Assembly (NCBI RefSeq): GCF_018446385.1
Contig: NC_055996.1
Location: 16,355,317 to 16,419,316 of the forward strand
Length of the DNA stretch: 64,000 bases
Origin: Zingiber officinale
Lineage: Eukaryota; Streptophyta; Magnoliopsida; Zingiberales; Zingiberaceae
Reading direction: 5' to 3'
Shown here: in pieces, positions 35,501 through 53,273 of the stretch
How the letters are laid out: every line of letters begins with the position of its first letter
Position numbering within the stretch: the stretch's first letter is position 1
Translations under genes and position numbers: made by a program
The notes under the pieces: generated by a model
The model's input: the letters and a program-made list of their open reading frames with translations, nothing else
Databases searched by the model: none
Told to the model about the DNA's origin: nothing

Positions 35501-38500
35501 GATGGAATCTGCTCATCAGCATGTTTCTCATCTCTGTATGACATTTATAAAATGCTTTCAGAAAACTGACACTGAATATTTGAGGAATAACTTCATTTGG
35601 CATCAGGATTACATTGTTAAAGAAAGGTTTTATTCATTATGTTTGCCCAGATGGCGATTTCCTACTGCAAATGACTTTGGGTCTGAAATAATTCCTGCTT
35701 CTGCAAGAGAATTTTGCATTAAGGTCCGTTACTTATTTCTCAATATAATTTAAGATCCTATGGAACCTTTGGCTTTTACTAATCTTTTTGTTTCCTTTTC
35801 AGGTAATCTCTTGCTTAGTAAAACAGTAGTATAGGTATTTTCTTTTCCTCCCCCTTCTATTAGTATTAGAAGTATTATTCTTGAATTACCATATATTAAG
35901 GACAAGTCTATTCACCATTGTGGCAAGACGGGACACTTGAAAAGAAACTGCAAGATTTGTCTTAGTCCCTAAAGAACATTGTTATTTCCTCATACACTTG
36001 GGTATTGGATACTGGATGTGTCTCACATATATGTAATGACATATAAGAGCTAAGGAATAAAAGAAAACTGGTTAAGGGAGAAGCAAATTTGCGAGTTGGT
36101 AGTGGAGAAGTTAATGACCATAGACTAAGTAAAGTTGTTTATGTAATTGAACATCCAAATTACAAAGCTAATGGAATTGACAAAGCATATTTAAGGGAGA
36201 TATAGGATGTTGTAACCAGGTTTGATTTTAATCTCGAGCTAAGCCAGGATTTCAGTCCTTGGATGAAGGAGAAGAAGGGGGCATCAGTTTTAGAAGAGAA
36301 GGAAGGGTAAGAGTTGTTGGAGGTGTGCTGAAGGAGAAGGGGGCACAAGTATGGATGAAGGAGAGGAGGAAGAAGGCCAGTGTTCAAGGAAGAGGAATAC
36401 GAAGAAGAGTAGGAGTATAGGAAGTGAAACTAGAATGGAGCCCGTGCTAGAGTTCAATGGAGCTAGGGTTTCCACTTTGATGTGTAGGAGAGCCATGGAA
36501 GAAGGTAGATTTCAGTTTTGACGTGGAGGAGGAAGCCACAAAGGAAGCTAAATGTGTGTGTCGAGTCTCGTGGAAGATGCTGACAATGAAGGAAGCAATG
36601 ACTCACTCACCGCCCATATCGAGGATCTAGTATGTCGGTCAGGAAGCAGAACGAAAAGTCTTACCTTGTAACATAAAAGAGAGGACGATGGGAATAATAA
36701 CAAATGACCCTCAAATTTTTCTTTAAAGAGTATGATCATCCCTTCTTTAATCCTAAAATTAATTTTTAATATCTGTTTTTCAATAAAGTGTCAAATGTTT
36801 CTTTTTTATATAGAAGTTTCAAATGTTTATTTTCTAGGTAGGAGACTGTATCACAGACATGTCATTTATAATCCCAATATACCTAAAAATTAACAAATTA
36901 CCGAACTATCATGGATCCATTTTTGAACTGCAAAAGGCATAGTGCACAGTTACGGTTAAAGGTTGATACATCAAATAAACATTGGGTATCAGCAAGTATT
37001 CGATAGGATAGTATAGTTTCCTTAATTTCAGTATCAGACTAAGCTTTTTTTTCTATGTGATGTAAATTTCTAGTTGTTTTTTTCTTTGGTCTGGTCAATT
37101 TTTTTTACCTTGTTAAGGTGATATGGCTCTTTTGTGTATTAATATGCTTACTTTTTGTAAAGGAAATTAATTTAGTAGATCATTGTAACAATGATCAGTT
37201 TCTTTGCATATCAGAAACCAAATTCATGCCGTTTCTATTGTTTGTGCTTCATAAATAACACATGCTACAAGTCCTTCAACAGGCATATCTATTTAATGAT
37301 TACTGGGAAGACATTGGGACAATTAGATCCTTCTTTGAGGCAAATCTTGCTCTTACTGCACATGTAAGTGTTTTTCTCACATTATTATGAGAAGTTTTTA
37401 GTTCTTCAGCTACATTTTCCAAAAAAAAAATTCTCATTTTACCTTGAAATTTGCTGCAATCTGACCCTTATTTAGCACTCAATGTACATCATTTTAAATA
37501 GAATTCTTGGTTTCTTATCAAATAAAATATTCTTGCTGCATTCCTTCATGCTTACCTCTCTCCTTCAGTTAATTTCAAATAACAACTTATGAATATCATA
37601 GGTGACCCCTTACGAGAACTAATCTTGCATCTTTAAGTTTTATCTCCTCAAGTCTATCAAGTTCCTCCTCTAGCTCGTAGTCAACAACTTTCAAACAAAT
37701 TGTAATCAAATAATGTAATCTTTTGTATTAATCTACTGTACTCTGCTCGAGTCTCCACCATGCCTGCATCATCAGAATGTCTCCTTTATGCAGTTTAGCA
37801 CTTTCCCCTGTCTTTATTGACATATTGAAATATGTATATTAGAAGTTATAAGTAATTTATCAACTTCTTTGTTTATAAGACTTGGATATTCACATTATTT
37901 TGTATATTGTTATACTATATGATTGATTTCTAAAAAGTTGATGTTCAATGCAGCCACCTCGCTTCAGCTTTTATGATGCAGCAAAGCCAATGTATACTTC
38001 ACGAAGAAACTTACCTCCATCAAAAGTAGACAATAGCAAGGTTGGTTTATTGACCCAATCATATTTATGTCAAGAATGGCATTGTCTTGATGATATTATA
38101 TTTTTATTGGAATTACTTCACGGGGAATTATTATCATTGCTTGATAAGACCATCAAATGCATGTAACATTTTTAGTCTGCCGTTCCTTTTGTGTGGTCTG
38201 TCATATACTTACACTTCTTTGATTAATTCTGACATCAACTCTTTATGCATTATTTCTAGATTGTTGATTCAATTCTTTCCCATGGGACTTTCTTGGACAA
38301 CTGCTTCATAGAGCATAGTGTAATTGGTATACGATCTCGTATAAGCTCTAATGTCCACTTAGAGGTTTGTTTTCTTATCCTAGAAAATTTTCCTCTGAAA
38401 TGCAACTTCTCTGCTTGTGCTTCCTTGTCACAGTAGTTGGTAAGACTGATCCAACTACATACATGCAGGATACAGTTATGCTTGGCGCCGACTACTATGA

Positions 38501-38968
38501 GACTGATATTGAAGTAGCATCATTGCTAGCCGAAGGGAGGGTCCCTATTGGTATTGGAGAGAACACAAAAATAAGGTACACCTGTTTTACACTAAATGAA
38601 TTACTAAAGCCTCATGGTTTATTTTACTTGTGATCTGATATTAACATAATAGATCCTTTTGTCTGCCTCCAGGAACTGTATAATTGATAAAAATGCAAGG
38701 ATTGGGAAGAATGTGACAATCACAAACTCGGATGTATGTTTCTCTAATCTCATTGAAAGATAAATATATACCACATATTAGTAAAATTTCTAATTTTTTG
38801 AAATAATCTCCATACCATTCATTTGGTGTACAAGTGGAAATTCCTTAATTTTGTCCATGGTTCCAGGGAGTACAAGAAGCTGACAGAGCTGCTGAAGGTT
38901 TCTATATACGATCAGGCATCACCATCATTTTGAAGAACTCAACAATTACAGATGGGTTTGCCATATGA
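26558..38968 (+). CDS. AGPL: ADP-glucose pyrophosphorylase large subunit
   Basis: Makes ADP-glucose and PPi from glucose-1-phosphate and ATP in plastids, the committed step of starch synthesis; the large subunit is mainly regulatory. Fifteen exons in consistent phase give 513 aa: 26558-26755, 26903-27016, 27122-27295, 27995-28087, 32703-32786, 32863-32918, 33397-33490, 34187-34299, 35651-35723, 37283-37363, 37954-38040, 38260-38364, 38469-38575, 38673-38733, 38867-38968. Residues 1 to about 60 are a Ser/Arg-rich plastid transit peptide. The nucleotide-binding [19 protein letters not shown] and the [13 protein letters not shown] stretch are of large-subunit type, with Arg where small subunits have Lys. 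[10 protein letters not shown] and SEKPKGEDL follow, then a C-terminal beta-helix ending DGFAI. Start chosen as the first ATG that keeps the transit peptide; the upstream open frame lacks ATG. Intron 4 (4.6 kb) holds a copia insertion in antisense orientation, yet splice sites are intact. Confidence 0.95.
28635..29057 (-). repeat. 3' LTR of the intronic copia
   Basis: Begins TGTTGAAAAT and ends TATTTAACA, a 423-bp copy of the right LTR. Confidence 0.93.
29098..31836 (-). CDS. copia gag-protease-integrase, truncated in RT
   Basis: A 912-residue open frame. Gag lies at residues 1-250, with a CCHC knuckle ([14 protein letters not shown]) at 259-272. Protease DSGCSNHMT starts at 327. The integrase zinc site has H460, H465, C494 and C497. 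The integrase catalytic triad is D524, D587 and E623, with the usual 35-residue gap between the last two. After the GKQ-like linker only the first part of reverse transcriptase remains ([16 protein letters not shown]). The frame stops at SIQKVS, 40 bp from the LTR. The YVDD motif and all of RNase H are absent. The frame is otherwise free of stops, consistent with recent insertion. Confidence 0.92.
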   Translation of the reverse strand: MMGDLQVVGGIKKLNNKNYNTWATCMESYLQGQDLWEVVGGSEATQPAEDANGILRKWKIKAGKAMFALKITIEEEMLEHIRDAKTPKEVWDIFATLFSKKNDTRLQLLENELLSIAQCDKTIAQYFHKVKLICREISELDPSAPIGEARIKRIIIHGLRPEYRGFIAAIQGWPTQPSLLEFENLLAGQEAMAKQMGGLSLKDEEEALYTNKNKSNFKRHTGGSKKDGDKGKSYHGNGGSRPGGASKNYGDRKKFSGECYNCGKVGHMAKDCWSKKRFVQSNTATSNSKENSEDDWDAEALMATEEKDLALTTTPEQIDYKNDWIVDSGCSNHMTGDKEKLQNLSQYKGARMVVTADNSRLPIAHVGKTVITPRYNSNQVPLQDVYHVPGMKKNILSVAQLTSSGHYVLFGPKNVKVYRNLKISETPTMEGQRLESLYVMSAESAYIDKTRKSETAVIWHMRLGHVSYSKLNMMMQKSMLKGLPQLDIRTDTICAGCQYGKAHQLPYQESNFKAKEPLELVHSDVFGPVKQSSIGGMRYMVTFIDDFSRYVWILFMKEKSDTFSMFKEFKQSVEGELGKKICCLRTDNGGEYSSREFSQYLRESRVYHQYTCANTPQQNGVAERKNRHLAEICRSMLHEKNVPGRFWAEAMRTAAFIINKLPQPRLEFISPFEKLWNKKPTVSYFRVFGCVCYVFVSDHLRSKFDKKAIRCIFVGYDSQRKGWKCCDPTSERCYTSRNVVFDEASSWWTTEKEVLPESKDLEDKVQQKMREHIVQLQSGSDESGGPNDNDEEQRVTQSPWQTGIYQHPNEEERPNEVEELTPQSQLRRSTRTRRPNPKYANAAIVEEAVEPETFEKASQGSEWMTAMKQEIDALQQNQTWDLIPKPRDVKPISCKWVYKIKHRPDESIQKVS
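31959..32380 (-). repeat. 5' LTR of the intronic copia
   Basis: A 422-bp LTR adjoining the primer-binding site, flanked outside by TGAAC. Confidence 0.93.
35904..36130 (+). pseudogene. copia gag-protease relic in AGPL intron 9
   Basis: On the plus strand one frame reads a zinc knuckle in which the first Cys is lost ([14 protein letters not shown]). A second frame reads [14 protein letters not shown], the copia protease motif, then a stop and [17 protein letters not shown]. No LTRs are visible around it. It is an old fragment of a family different from the element in intron 4. Confidence 0.7.
36131..37282. other. Rest of AGPL intron 9
   Basis: A purine-rich stretch (about 36,240-36,560, GGAGAAGG-like) is followed by AT-rich sequence. 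I see no gene here. Open frames on the minus strand over the purine tract are compositional. Confidence 0.4.
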
Positions 38969-39801
38969 TCAGTTATTATTTTTCCCTTAAATTTATCAGT
39001 TACTTGTAAAATCATAGGAAATTGTTTCTGAGGAAACTGTTGTAAATTTCCTAGCATAAATAATTTTATGGGAAATTGATTCCCATGTATACTGAAATGT
39101 TTTGTTTGGTTTTAGTGGAATAAGGCTCAAACCATCTTCCAGGATTGATTTGCTTGGAATGTAATAAATATCTTAGGAAACAAAGAAGAGAACAACAAAG
39201 GAAATATACCAATAATTGTTTACTTGTGTGATTTTATGAGCTTTTTTTTTTAATGACCGGTCCGGTCAATGAAAATAAATTTTCCACCGGGGTAAATTTA
39301 AAAATAGTGATAATTCACACAATAACCTAATAATAGTCCTAATGGTTTAAATGTAAATGCGGGTGGTGAATTTTTTCTGATTTGGAACTCTGAATGTATG
39401 GGGAGTTTTAAGGTGTGCTTACCATTACATTATAGTTAGGGATATTTTTTCGGGACGATCTAGGGGTTAGCACTATCATCATAAGGTCTGAGATTCAAAT
39501 CTCGATAAAATCAAGATAAATATTTTTCTTATGTGTTAGTCATTATTCTAAAAGTTAGTAGTTGTTAGTGATTTATTTATTTCATATTGATTCTGAGATA
39601 AATTGATGAAGGTGCTGGAGACGGATGTATTTCCCTTTTGCCATCAGGGATATAATTTTAGTAAACTATTGTATGTCATTTGATGATGCTTAGATTTGTA
39701 ACTGAGTTGGTACTCCGATAATAAAATTATTTCATTAGGCGGTCGATTTTTGGTGTTCAGTTTTCTGAGAATTAAATGCTATGTTTGGATTAATGAGAAG
39801 T
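38969..39801. other. Intergenic region between AGPL and PP2A
   Basis: AT-rich 3' flank. About 39,430-39,600 contains GGGGTTAGCAC and AGATTCAAATCTC, which loosely resemble the A and B boxes of a tRNA-derived SINE, and is followed by a T-rich run. This is weak. No gene is seen. Confidence 0.3.
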
Positions 39802-39810
39802 TATATAAAT
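39802..39810 (+). promoter_or_regulatory. TATA box for the PP2A gene
   Basis: TATATAAAT lies 208 bp upstream of the ATG, in sequence that changes from AT-rich to GC-rich just downstream. A start near 39,835 would give a 5' UTR of about 180 nt. Confidence 0.5.
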
Positions 39811-39908
39811 ACCATCACACATTTTAGTCAAGACAGTGACGAACCCACGGAAAGCTCCTCGTTGCGGACCCTAACCCTATCCGTCCTTGGGAATTCCCGA
39901 TCATCTCC

Positions 39909-39926
39909 ATGCTTCCAGCTTCCTAA
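39909..39926 (+). other. Five-codon upstream ORF in the PP2A leader
   Basis: ATG-CTT-CCA-GCT-TCC-TAA encodes MLPAS and lies about 90 nt before the main ATG. It would be in the 5' UTR if transcription starts at the TATA box above. Effect on translation is inference. Confidence 0.45.
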
Positions 39927-40017
39927 TTCTTCCTAGTCCGAGCTATCCTTGCTCGATTCCGTCCGTCTCAACTGTGGCCTCTCGCAGATCGTGGAGGGGG
40001 GTTTCCTGGACACAGCG

Positions 40018-45608
<5,591 letters not shown>

Positions 45609-46135
45609 TGTCGATAAATCTCACATGCATCTTCTACAAGCTTGTTCAGCAGATTCATTGTAGAATGAGTTTTGGTAATTGGGGAGACAATCATTCTTTT
45701 TGAGCGAAGATTACACCAGTTTATAATTATGCACCTGGTTTTTATTTGGGGTATTAAGCTTCAGTAAGCATGATTCTCTTCTCAGTTCATGCGCATTTTC
45801 GGTATCCGAAAAAAAAAACACTCTGGTTCCTCGAGCATGCTTGATTGTATCTTATTTTTCTTTGATCTTTGGTGGAGGTCCGGCATTTTCTATACAATTT
45901 TACCGGTGAATGTAAAAACAATAGCATGTTCCAGACTGATGTGGTTAGTTTAACTTGCAACTGGGCACTGTTTAGTGTGTGTCACCGTTGTTCAAATTGA
46001 TGAATTGTTAGTTTAAGTATTTATAAATATTTGTTAATTTCAATTAATTATTTATGTATCTATTTATTTATTCTTTATCTATACAATTTTTCACGAGGGA
46101 AAACGGTTGGTAATCAGCAATAGAAGGAAATAAAA
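45609..46135. other. PP2A 3' flank and SIG3 5' flank
   Basis: A 527-bp gap between two genes on the same strand. It must hold the PP2A terminator and the SIG3 promoter. AATTAATTATTTATG-like AT-rich sequence near 46,040-46,080 could serve either. No unambiguous TATA or poly(A) signal could be chosen. Confidence 0.4.
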
Positions 46136-49100
46136 ATGGCGATCCGAATCCAATCGCTGTCCTCCGAAGATATTTTTGCTTTTTTGCCCCTTCAAGTGGT
46201 GGGCACTCGTTGCGAGCTTCATCTCTGTGCCTCGACTCGGATGGGGCTCCGCTTCAAGGGACCGCCTTCTTCAAGCTACGCTCCTCCTCTTCTCCTTCTC
46301 AGGCCGGACTTATTCTCCTCTTCTTCCTGTAAGTCTTCGACACGAGTCTCGTTTTTATTTTTCTACGAGCATAGTCGAAATTTGCTTCTTCAACTCGTGT
46401 AATCCATTCCGTACACGCCGCTGCCGGTGGGAAAATTTGAAAATTGGGGTTTCTGGTTGCTCCTTCGATCGGGCTTTCTCCAAAGGAACTCGGGAAGTTT
46501 TAGGTCTCTTGATGATTTCGACTCCTAATGTAATGGCTTGAACACGATTTTGTATGTTTTCATCGGTTCATCTCCTTGACCACGCATCTGTTTCGTGTTC
46601 TGTTCAGTTTTTAATTACATCCTGACCACGCACTTGTATCTTGTTTTGATCATGCCAAAATAGATAGGATATTATATTTATTAATCACTCGCAGCTTCAA
46701 TGGCGCTAATCTTCTGGTATAACATTAGCTACTACTGGGATTGTAGTTTAGTGAGTTCCTTGATTGCTGAATTGGTGGTGTTGGTCATTTTAATGACTGA
46801 TAAAACTGATTAGTTCTGCAATGAGTCTATGACTATGTTGTTGGCATTTTTTTTTTTGGGTATGGTACTGTCTTGACATATATCATTATAATCTTTATTT
46901 TGTTTATTAGTATTTTTTTTAATCCAAAGAATCACATTGGCTTGTTTTGTCTCCTATGTTTAGGTTGTAAACAATGCATGTTGTAGAGCACAATTTAATC
47001 GTTTCCATGCTGTAACATGCAGCTGTATATTTGGTCCACACACTGAGAGACAGAGAAGTCTGTGTTAAATTTGGACTTCTATTGCACAGTACTGATGAAG
47101 GGAAACTATCTCATGGTACCGCGACCTACAAAGCCAAAGCATGTTCCTTTGGACAAGTGCAAAGTGTTGAACGAATAAAGGTATCTCTTAATATTTGATT
47201 TGGGATATGTACTTAAAAATTAAGCTCATGTCTGTTTTTGAGGAGACTTTAGCTGAAGTCCACTGTTCTAACAACCAGGTTAACTTGGATAACTGCACTT
47301 CTAAAATATGCCAAGATGTGGCCAAACAAATTCTGAAAGGGGAGGATTCTTCATTTATTCATACAAATTTGACCCTGAAAACTGCTGCAGAATTAGCCTT
47401 ACTAATGGAAAACATTGATAGGATAGAAGATCTTATTGTTGGAGCAGACATGATAAGGTTGGAAAGAGACATTCTGACTCATTTAAGAAGGCTTGGGGCC
47501 ATGAAATTATTTACTAGCTGTTTCTCCAAGGCCGTCACAGAAACCATAATCTGGAGCTCAAACTTGGTGAATAAGCATCTTGATGCATATCCCTTTGAGC
47601 TTCGCTTTGATGAGAAAAAGGATAACATAGTTGTCCACTCTAACAAAAAGGAGCAAAGAAAAAAGAGAAGAGCACAAAGATTGGAAAAGGTTTCAAGGAG
47701 ATCTGTTTTACAAATACCAACAGAATCTGGACACAAAGATGAATTATTTTCATTACGAAAAAGAGGTCTAGGAAATTTTGCTGGTCTTTCTGGCTCAAAA
47801 AAGAGGGAAGTGATTGCTAAAAACGAATCAGAAATGTCTATGGGAGTTAAGGTACTGATGTTTTGAAATGTCTTAGGCTTTTAGCTCTATAGAATTGTGA
47901 GGATAAAGATAATTGGTTTAATTTACTGACCAGGAAATGGCAAATCTAGAAAAGCTTTGCAAAAATTTGGAGGAAGACATGGGAAAACCACCCAGTTTGA
48001 CGAGGTGGGCAGAAGCAGCAGGGCTCGATCAGAAGACATTACGATCACGTCTTCAATTTGGATGGTATTGCAGAGATAAGCTTATAAGGAGTACCCGCTC
48101 TCTGGTTATCTTTGTTGCAAAGAATTACAGAGGAATGGGGATTGCATTTGATGATTTAATTCAGGTTCAGAAGAAGTCCTTTGTCCATTTATTAGAAAGT
48201 TGGATAAATATTAGTGATTTTTTTTTTATGTCCATTCAATCATACCACAGGCTGGCTATGTTGGAGTCCTTAATGGCACAGAAAGATACGACATCGAGAA
48301 GGGATATCGCTTTTCAACCTATGTACAATACTGGATTAGGAAATCAATATTGGCAATGATAGCCTCACATTCAAGAACCGTAAAAGTGCCTGTAATTCCT
48401 TTTAAAGATCTTAGAAGTTGGAAATTACTCATTTGATTTCACTGTGACTCACAGAAAAGTTTGGTATATGATTTTGTAGGTAAGAATGGAAAGCATGATC
48501 AATCAAATACAAAAAGTCAAGCGAAACTTCCATACCTCAGAAGGAAAATACCCAAACGATGAAGAGATAACAGAGTTAACTGGTCTCTCACTAGCTTATG
48601 TTAGACTCGCTAGCCGGTGCTCCAAGTCTGTTGGTTCAATTGAGCAGGAAGTCAGGGATGGATGGACCACAACATTCATGGTAAGGAAGAGATCAAAATC
48701 AAAGATAGCTTGAAATGAGTAATTCCTTAGTTGCCTTCTGACATCAGAATTGATCACGTAATTGGAACTATTTTCTTACTCAGACTGCTGTCAATTTGCC
48801 ATTAGCAAAAACTATCAGTCTTCTGTTTATAACCATGTGCTAATACATCTGTTTAATATCTTTTTGAGAAGTAATTACTTTTTGTATGGCTTATCAAGTT
48901 GACTGTATATTGATGGTTTGAACTTCATTTAGTTTCTATTGTGTCAGGAAATTACAGCAGACACTTCTGTTAAAAGTCCCTATGAGTTCATTGGGAAGGA
49001 GCATGCAAGAGAACAAATCTTAAATCTTCTCCAAACTTTACATCCTAGAGAAAGGCAAGTACTAGCTCTTCGATATGGTTTAGGAGATGGGAGATGCAGA

Positions 49101-49226
49101 TCGCTTGAAGAGATTGGAAGGCTTTGCCATGTTTCAAGGGAATGGATTAGAAAAATAGAGAAAGAAGCTTTGTCAAAGATTAGAAGCCAAGAAATGCAAA
49201 AACGTTTGTCACATTACCTTCAATAG
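46136..49226 (+). CDS. SIG3: Plastid RNA polymerase sigma factor, SIG3 type
   Basis: Nuclear-encoded sigma-70 factor that directs the bacterial-type plastid RNA polymerase to promoters. Seven exons give 591 aa: 46136-46328, 47023-47180, 47279-47851, 47934-48164, 48251-48391, 48480-48680, 48948-49226. The first about 65 residues are Ser/Leu/Arg-rich, as in transit peptides. Residues 67-308 are poorly conserved, with a basic [12 protein letters not shown] run. Region 2 spans about 345-432 ([33 protein letters not shown]), region 3 about 433-499, and region 4 ends with SLEEIGRL and [13 protein letters not shown], the -35-binding helix-turn-helix. The WIRKS and SREWIRKIE forms resemble Arabidopsis SIG3 as I recall it. 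Met36 (46,241; MGLRFKG) is an alternative start. Exon 3 was placed at the AG after TTCTAACAACC, since an earlier AG would leave a 44-nt intron. Confidence 0.88.
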
Positions 49227-50041
49227 TCATATTCTAACCGAGAATTGTTCTTTCCGGTAGTACTATTTTACTAGGATTTTTTCTCTCTTTATTTAGAACT
49301 TTGTAGATTTTACATAGGATATTTCATATGTACAAGATAAATTTCTTTTCCAAGGATGCTATTCTGTAAAATATATAAGTTTGATTTGACAATACTTGAA
49401 TTTTTCATGTTCTCAAGATGTATATATTACATTTAACATTTTTTTAAGTCATTGATGAGCTCAAATTTAATGAAGTTAATTCTTATTGTAAAACATGTTT
49501 ATTACCATAGAGTTTGGAGAATTTGCTTGGAGTTTACTAGGATGATCTAAAATGACAGTTTATGAATCATCCATTCTTATTATTTGCGATAGAAAAGAAT
49601 ATCAATGTTTTTTTTCGAAAAACAAAAATAACTCAAAATTTAGTTTCTTTTACAGATTAAACACTGTTCCATTCCCTCTTGTTAGTATCAAAACCCAGAT
49701 CTGCCAGAACATGATCCTCCCACCAATTGCCCATCCCTTTGTTGTCGCTTCACCTGCCACTCGACATGGCTAAAGCTTCTTCAAAGCCTCCCAAAATACC
49801 AACCTCTTCTTACTTAACTTGGCTGCATACACATGAAGAGCACACAAGTCAACAAAAAAAATATCAGCTAAAAATGATTTTTGATACAGTTAACTGACTG
49901 ATCAATTATGCTAAAGAACAAGGAATCAAAAAACAGGAAGATTCAATCAAAGGTTCTCATTCTTACGGATTTTGCTATATGATACACAGCCGTTCGTTCG
50001 ATTTTAATGAAGTAACTTCACAAAGTAACTACTCACGAGCA
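49227..50041. other. Convergent intergenic region
   Basis: 815 bp between the stops of two converging genes. AT-rich, no gene seen. Contains the 3' UTRs of both. Confidence 0.5.
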
Positions 50042-53000
50042 CTAGTTGAGGTCCATGATTCCATGGGTTAAGAAGTCTGCCGATGTAGTTGATGCTGTTG
50101 AAGGGGCTTCGGGGTTGTCAAGGATGTTTTCTGAAGAATGCCGTGCAGACTCTGCGTTTGTTTCTTCGATATAAGACATAACGGAATGAAAACTGAAGTC
50201 CTCTTCTAGGCTGTGGTGACTGTTCCTAGTAGAACTCTGCGAAGTTTCTGAAGGTAAGATATTGACTGGAAATGCAACAAAGGGATCAAAACTTTCATCG
50301 GTGATCGTCACAGAAGATTTTTCTTCCGACTCTAAGTTTGTGTCTGGAACCCCAAAGAGGTCCACATTTGAAGGAAAACCAGTGGGAAAGGCAGGTCGAG
50401 AGGCAAAAAGATCGATGTCTCCCTGCATTGAAAAGATGAGCAATGGCAAGAACATTCTCACTGACCAGCAAGTTTGTTTAAAGTTGAAATTATCAAACAA
50501 GAGCAACATATTTACGTAGAACAAGAACTAGAGTTAGTATCGACTGAACTAGTTTTGACACATCATTCAACACTTTCAGTTTATATGACTTCCTAATCAG
50601 AAAGAAAAAAAAAAAAATTGTGCCTTGAAACTTAAATAAGCTTAACTGACTGTTGGAACTAGAAAAACCTGATTGTGATATTTCGATGTTGCTTCAGCGT
50701 GTATGTCTGATGGAAAGATCGCACCGGTAAAAGGATCGAGCTGAGGACTAGCAGTACTCTCATTTGTTGGGGTTGTTTTCAGAAGAGATGGGTCAGCTGG
50801 TTCTGCATTCTTAAGATCACCAGATCCTGCAGAGTCAATCAGTTGGATCACCAATCCTGCTTCTAAGTACCGATTATTCGGGGTTCACTAACCATATTAG
50901 ATTTCCTACAAGGATCATTAAGAAAGACATTTTCATTGGAGAAATTAATCAGAAGTCAGCCTACTATGTCTACAAGTGACTGACTGCCTAAGATCGGTTA
51001 CTGAAACATGCATTACACATGAAGATGACTAGAGCAGTAAATTTTGAAGGGTGCTTGCTATGAATTTGCAAGGAGAATTCTACAAGACTTAATCGAATAA
51101 CAAATGGCAAAACCATCAAATAGCTTTGTCTTTCAACTATTGCACTGGCCGAAATATTGAGCGTGCTTAGATCATGGATACTTACCAGATGCAGAAGATC
51201 CGCGCGGATTGAAGTCATCCAAGCGTGGATCAAAGTCATCCAAGCGTGGGTCGAAGTCATCAAAATCATCCTGCCGGCATTGCGGTTGGACATTGTTTCT
51301 TGATGAATTGCTAGTTGGCTTATTCAATATCCTGGGGGGTTTAGATGGTACAGAATCTCGATTCCTTAGGCAAAAAAAAGTAGAACATTGATCAGAGACA
51401 GAACTAGCAAAAGAGGTAATGAACCCAGTGAATTGAACTTTTTCTTCGACGAATTGATGACAATTCTCTAGATGCTTGCCCTCTTATAACATAGGATTAG
51501 TGGCTATATGAATTACAGCTTAGCTTGATTGTCATGCTAAAGTTTCATTAGCTCTATAAGAGTGTATCTAGCTTGGTCATCAGATGTTACAAACTGATAA
51601 CTTCACTTGTGATGCCTTCTCAAATGTAAATAAAACTTGATAGTCAAGCTAACTGATAAAGGAGTAAATGGATGAATTAGAACATGGACAAAACTACTAG
51701 TTTGCATTTACCTTGTTTCATCCGGCACAAGCTTCTCGGATTTGCTCATTTCATTTTCACAACCAACAACTTTTGGCTTATGGACATCTTCAATAGCATC
51801 TTCGCATTTGCTTTCTGTTTCAAATTCTTTGTCCATGTCGAAACTCATGGAATTGCTTCTCCTTGTGAATCTTTGATTTCCAAAGCGATCATCACTATTG
51901 CTTCCACCATAGGAGGCTGAACGCGATGCATATGCATTAGTTGTTGACGACCGTCTATAGTACCTGATGAAGCGGATCGATAGGAAAAAAATTTGCCATA
52001 TGGAATGATGAGTGCAGCATTAACACTGGAAGAATTTCAATGAGCTGTGCAAGGCCATACTTATCATGAGGAGCAACTCTTTTGTCTCTGATTGCTTGTA
52101 TTTTCTCCCTATCGTTTAGAAGAGCCAAAATAGTCTCTACCTTGATCCTTACATTTATTCCGACATCCTTCCCTTTAGGCTCAACATATTCAAATTCAGA
52201 AATCGCCTTCACGAATACGTTAGTAAAGTAAGAAGTACAAGAATGAAAACAACTGTAAATTGAATGCATAAGATAATCTCATTCAGGGTAAGGCTATACT
52301 GAAATCCAAGAAATATGTGCAAGAATGTCATCAAGGGCACTTTCTGATCCATTAGCCACCAAGAACTCAATAACAGTCAAAGCCTGATGTTCAACATTTC
52401 GAGGGTCTGTCTTAATTCTTCGATATAGCAATTAGGAAACCAGAAATCTGAGGAAGAAACAAGTAGCAGCTGAAACACCTACCTTATACACATGGCGCCA
52501 ATTTGGTCCTGTATCTGTCAATCTTGTCCATAGAACATACATAACTAATGGGCAATCCGAGCTGACGAAAGTATACAGTCGAATGAATATATTTCGCATT
52601 GATCTGACTAAAAGCATGGAAAATATTCAGAATCAAACCAAACAACAATTAAAATGGTTTACAGTTTTTTAGTTGCTTTAGCAATCTCTGATAAGGCAGT
52701 CACATTAGGACCCCAAGGTTCATCATTGGTAGCATCAAGGACCTGTAAACATTTGGGTAGCTGTAAAACAGATACTACAAAGTATCGACGCATCCTAATT
52801 TAGAATGGTAAGACTTTTATTGTGATAAATATTATTGTTTCACATAAACATGCATCTCTAGGTAATCAACAAATAATACAATACAATGATCGGAGAGGAC
52901 TATCATCAAAACTATAGAAAACTAACCTTTTGTTCGATTTCCGGTACCTTGAGCACTTTCAGATTGACCTCCCTCTTTCTGGATTGGATTGTCGTTAACT

Positions 53001-53103
53001 GTTAAAATAGAGAAGCGTGGAAAAGCATTAAACGAAGAGAATTCTGAGGGGGGAAAACTCACATGTCCCGTACAATCTGATCGAGAGCCCTCATGAAATC
53101 CAT
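50042..53103 (-). CDS. ENTH-domain epsin-like clathrin adaptor
   Basis: Adaptor linking membrane lipids and clathrin coats in vesicle traffic. Ten exons on the minus strand give 483 aa: 53103-53063, 52978-52927, 52742-52663, 52561-52483, 52383-52300, 52206-52061, 51963-51712, 51364-51186, 50826-50669, 50422-50042. The ENTH domain covers residues 1 to about 150: [45 protein letters not shown] and [16 protein letters not shown]. The rest is disordered, with a triplicated DDFDPRL motif (277-299), DPF motifs (LDPFTG, FDPFVAF) and DLF motifs (IDLFAS, VDLFGV), typical adaptor- and clathrin-binding signals. It ends HGIMDLN. At 483 aa it is shorter than the long EPSIN1-3 forms as I recall them. The start agrees with the MDFM opening of the family. 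Confidence 0.92.
51205..51267 (-). repeat. 21-bp triplication in the epsin coding sequence
   Basis: Three 21-bp units encode [14 protein letters not shown] and DDFNPRG. Arabidopsis EPSIN1, as I recall it, has one DDFDPRG at this place. Confidence 0.8.
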
Positions 53104-53244
53104 AGCCAAAGCTGCGGAACGAAGGGAAGCTCGACGGATGGCCAAGAATTCAGAGGGAATGAAGAGGCCTTCTATTGATTTGTTTTAGAGATGGCTTAAA
53201 AAGAAGAAGAGAAAATGTCCACCTTTTTAGGGGTTGTTACAGGG

Positions 53245-53273
53245 GAGGAAGGAAGGAAGGAAGGAAGGAAGGA
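53245..53273. repeat. GGAA microsatellite
   Basis: Seven GGAA units, about 140 bp upstream of the epsin ATG (TTCC on its coding strand), probably in its 5' UTR or core promoter. Confidence 0.85.

Noticed and set aside
36160-36496. Minus-strand frames rich in Leu/Pro/Ser
   Set aside because: Produced by a purine-rich intron stretch; no domain, no splice context.
47181-47224. 44-nt intron in the sigma gene
   Set aside because: Too short for a plant intron; the next in-phase AG at 47,278, preceded by TTCTAAC, gives 98 nt.
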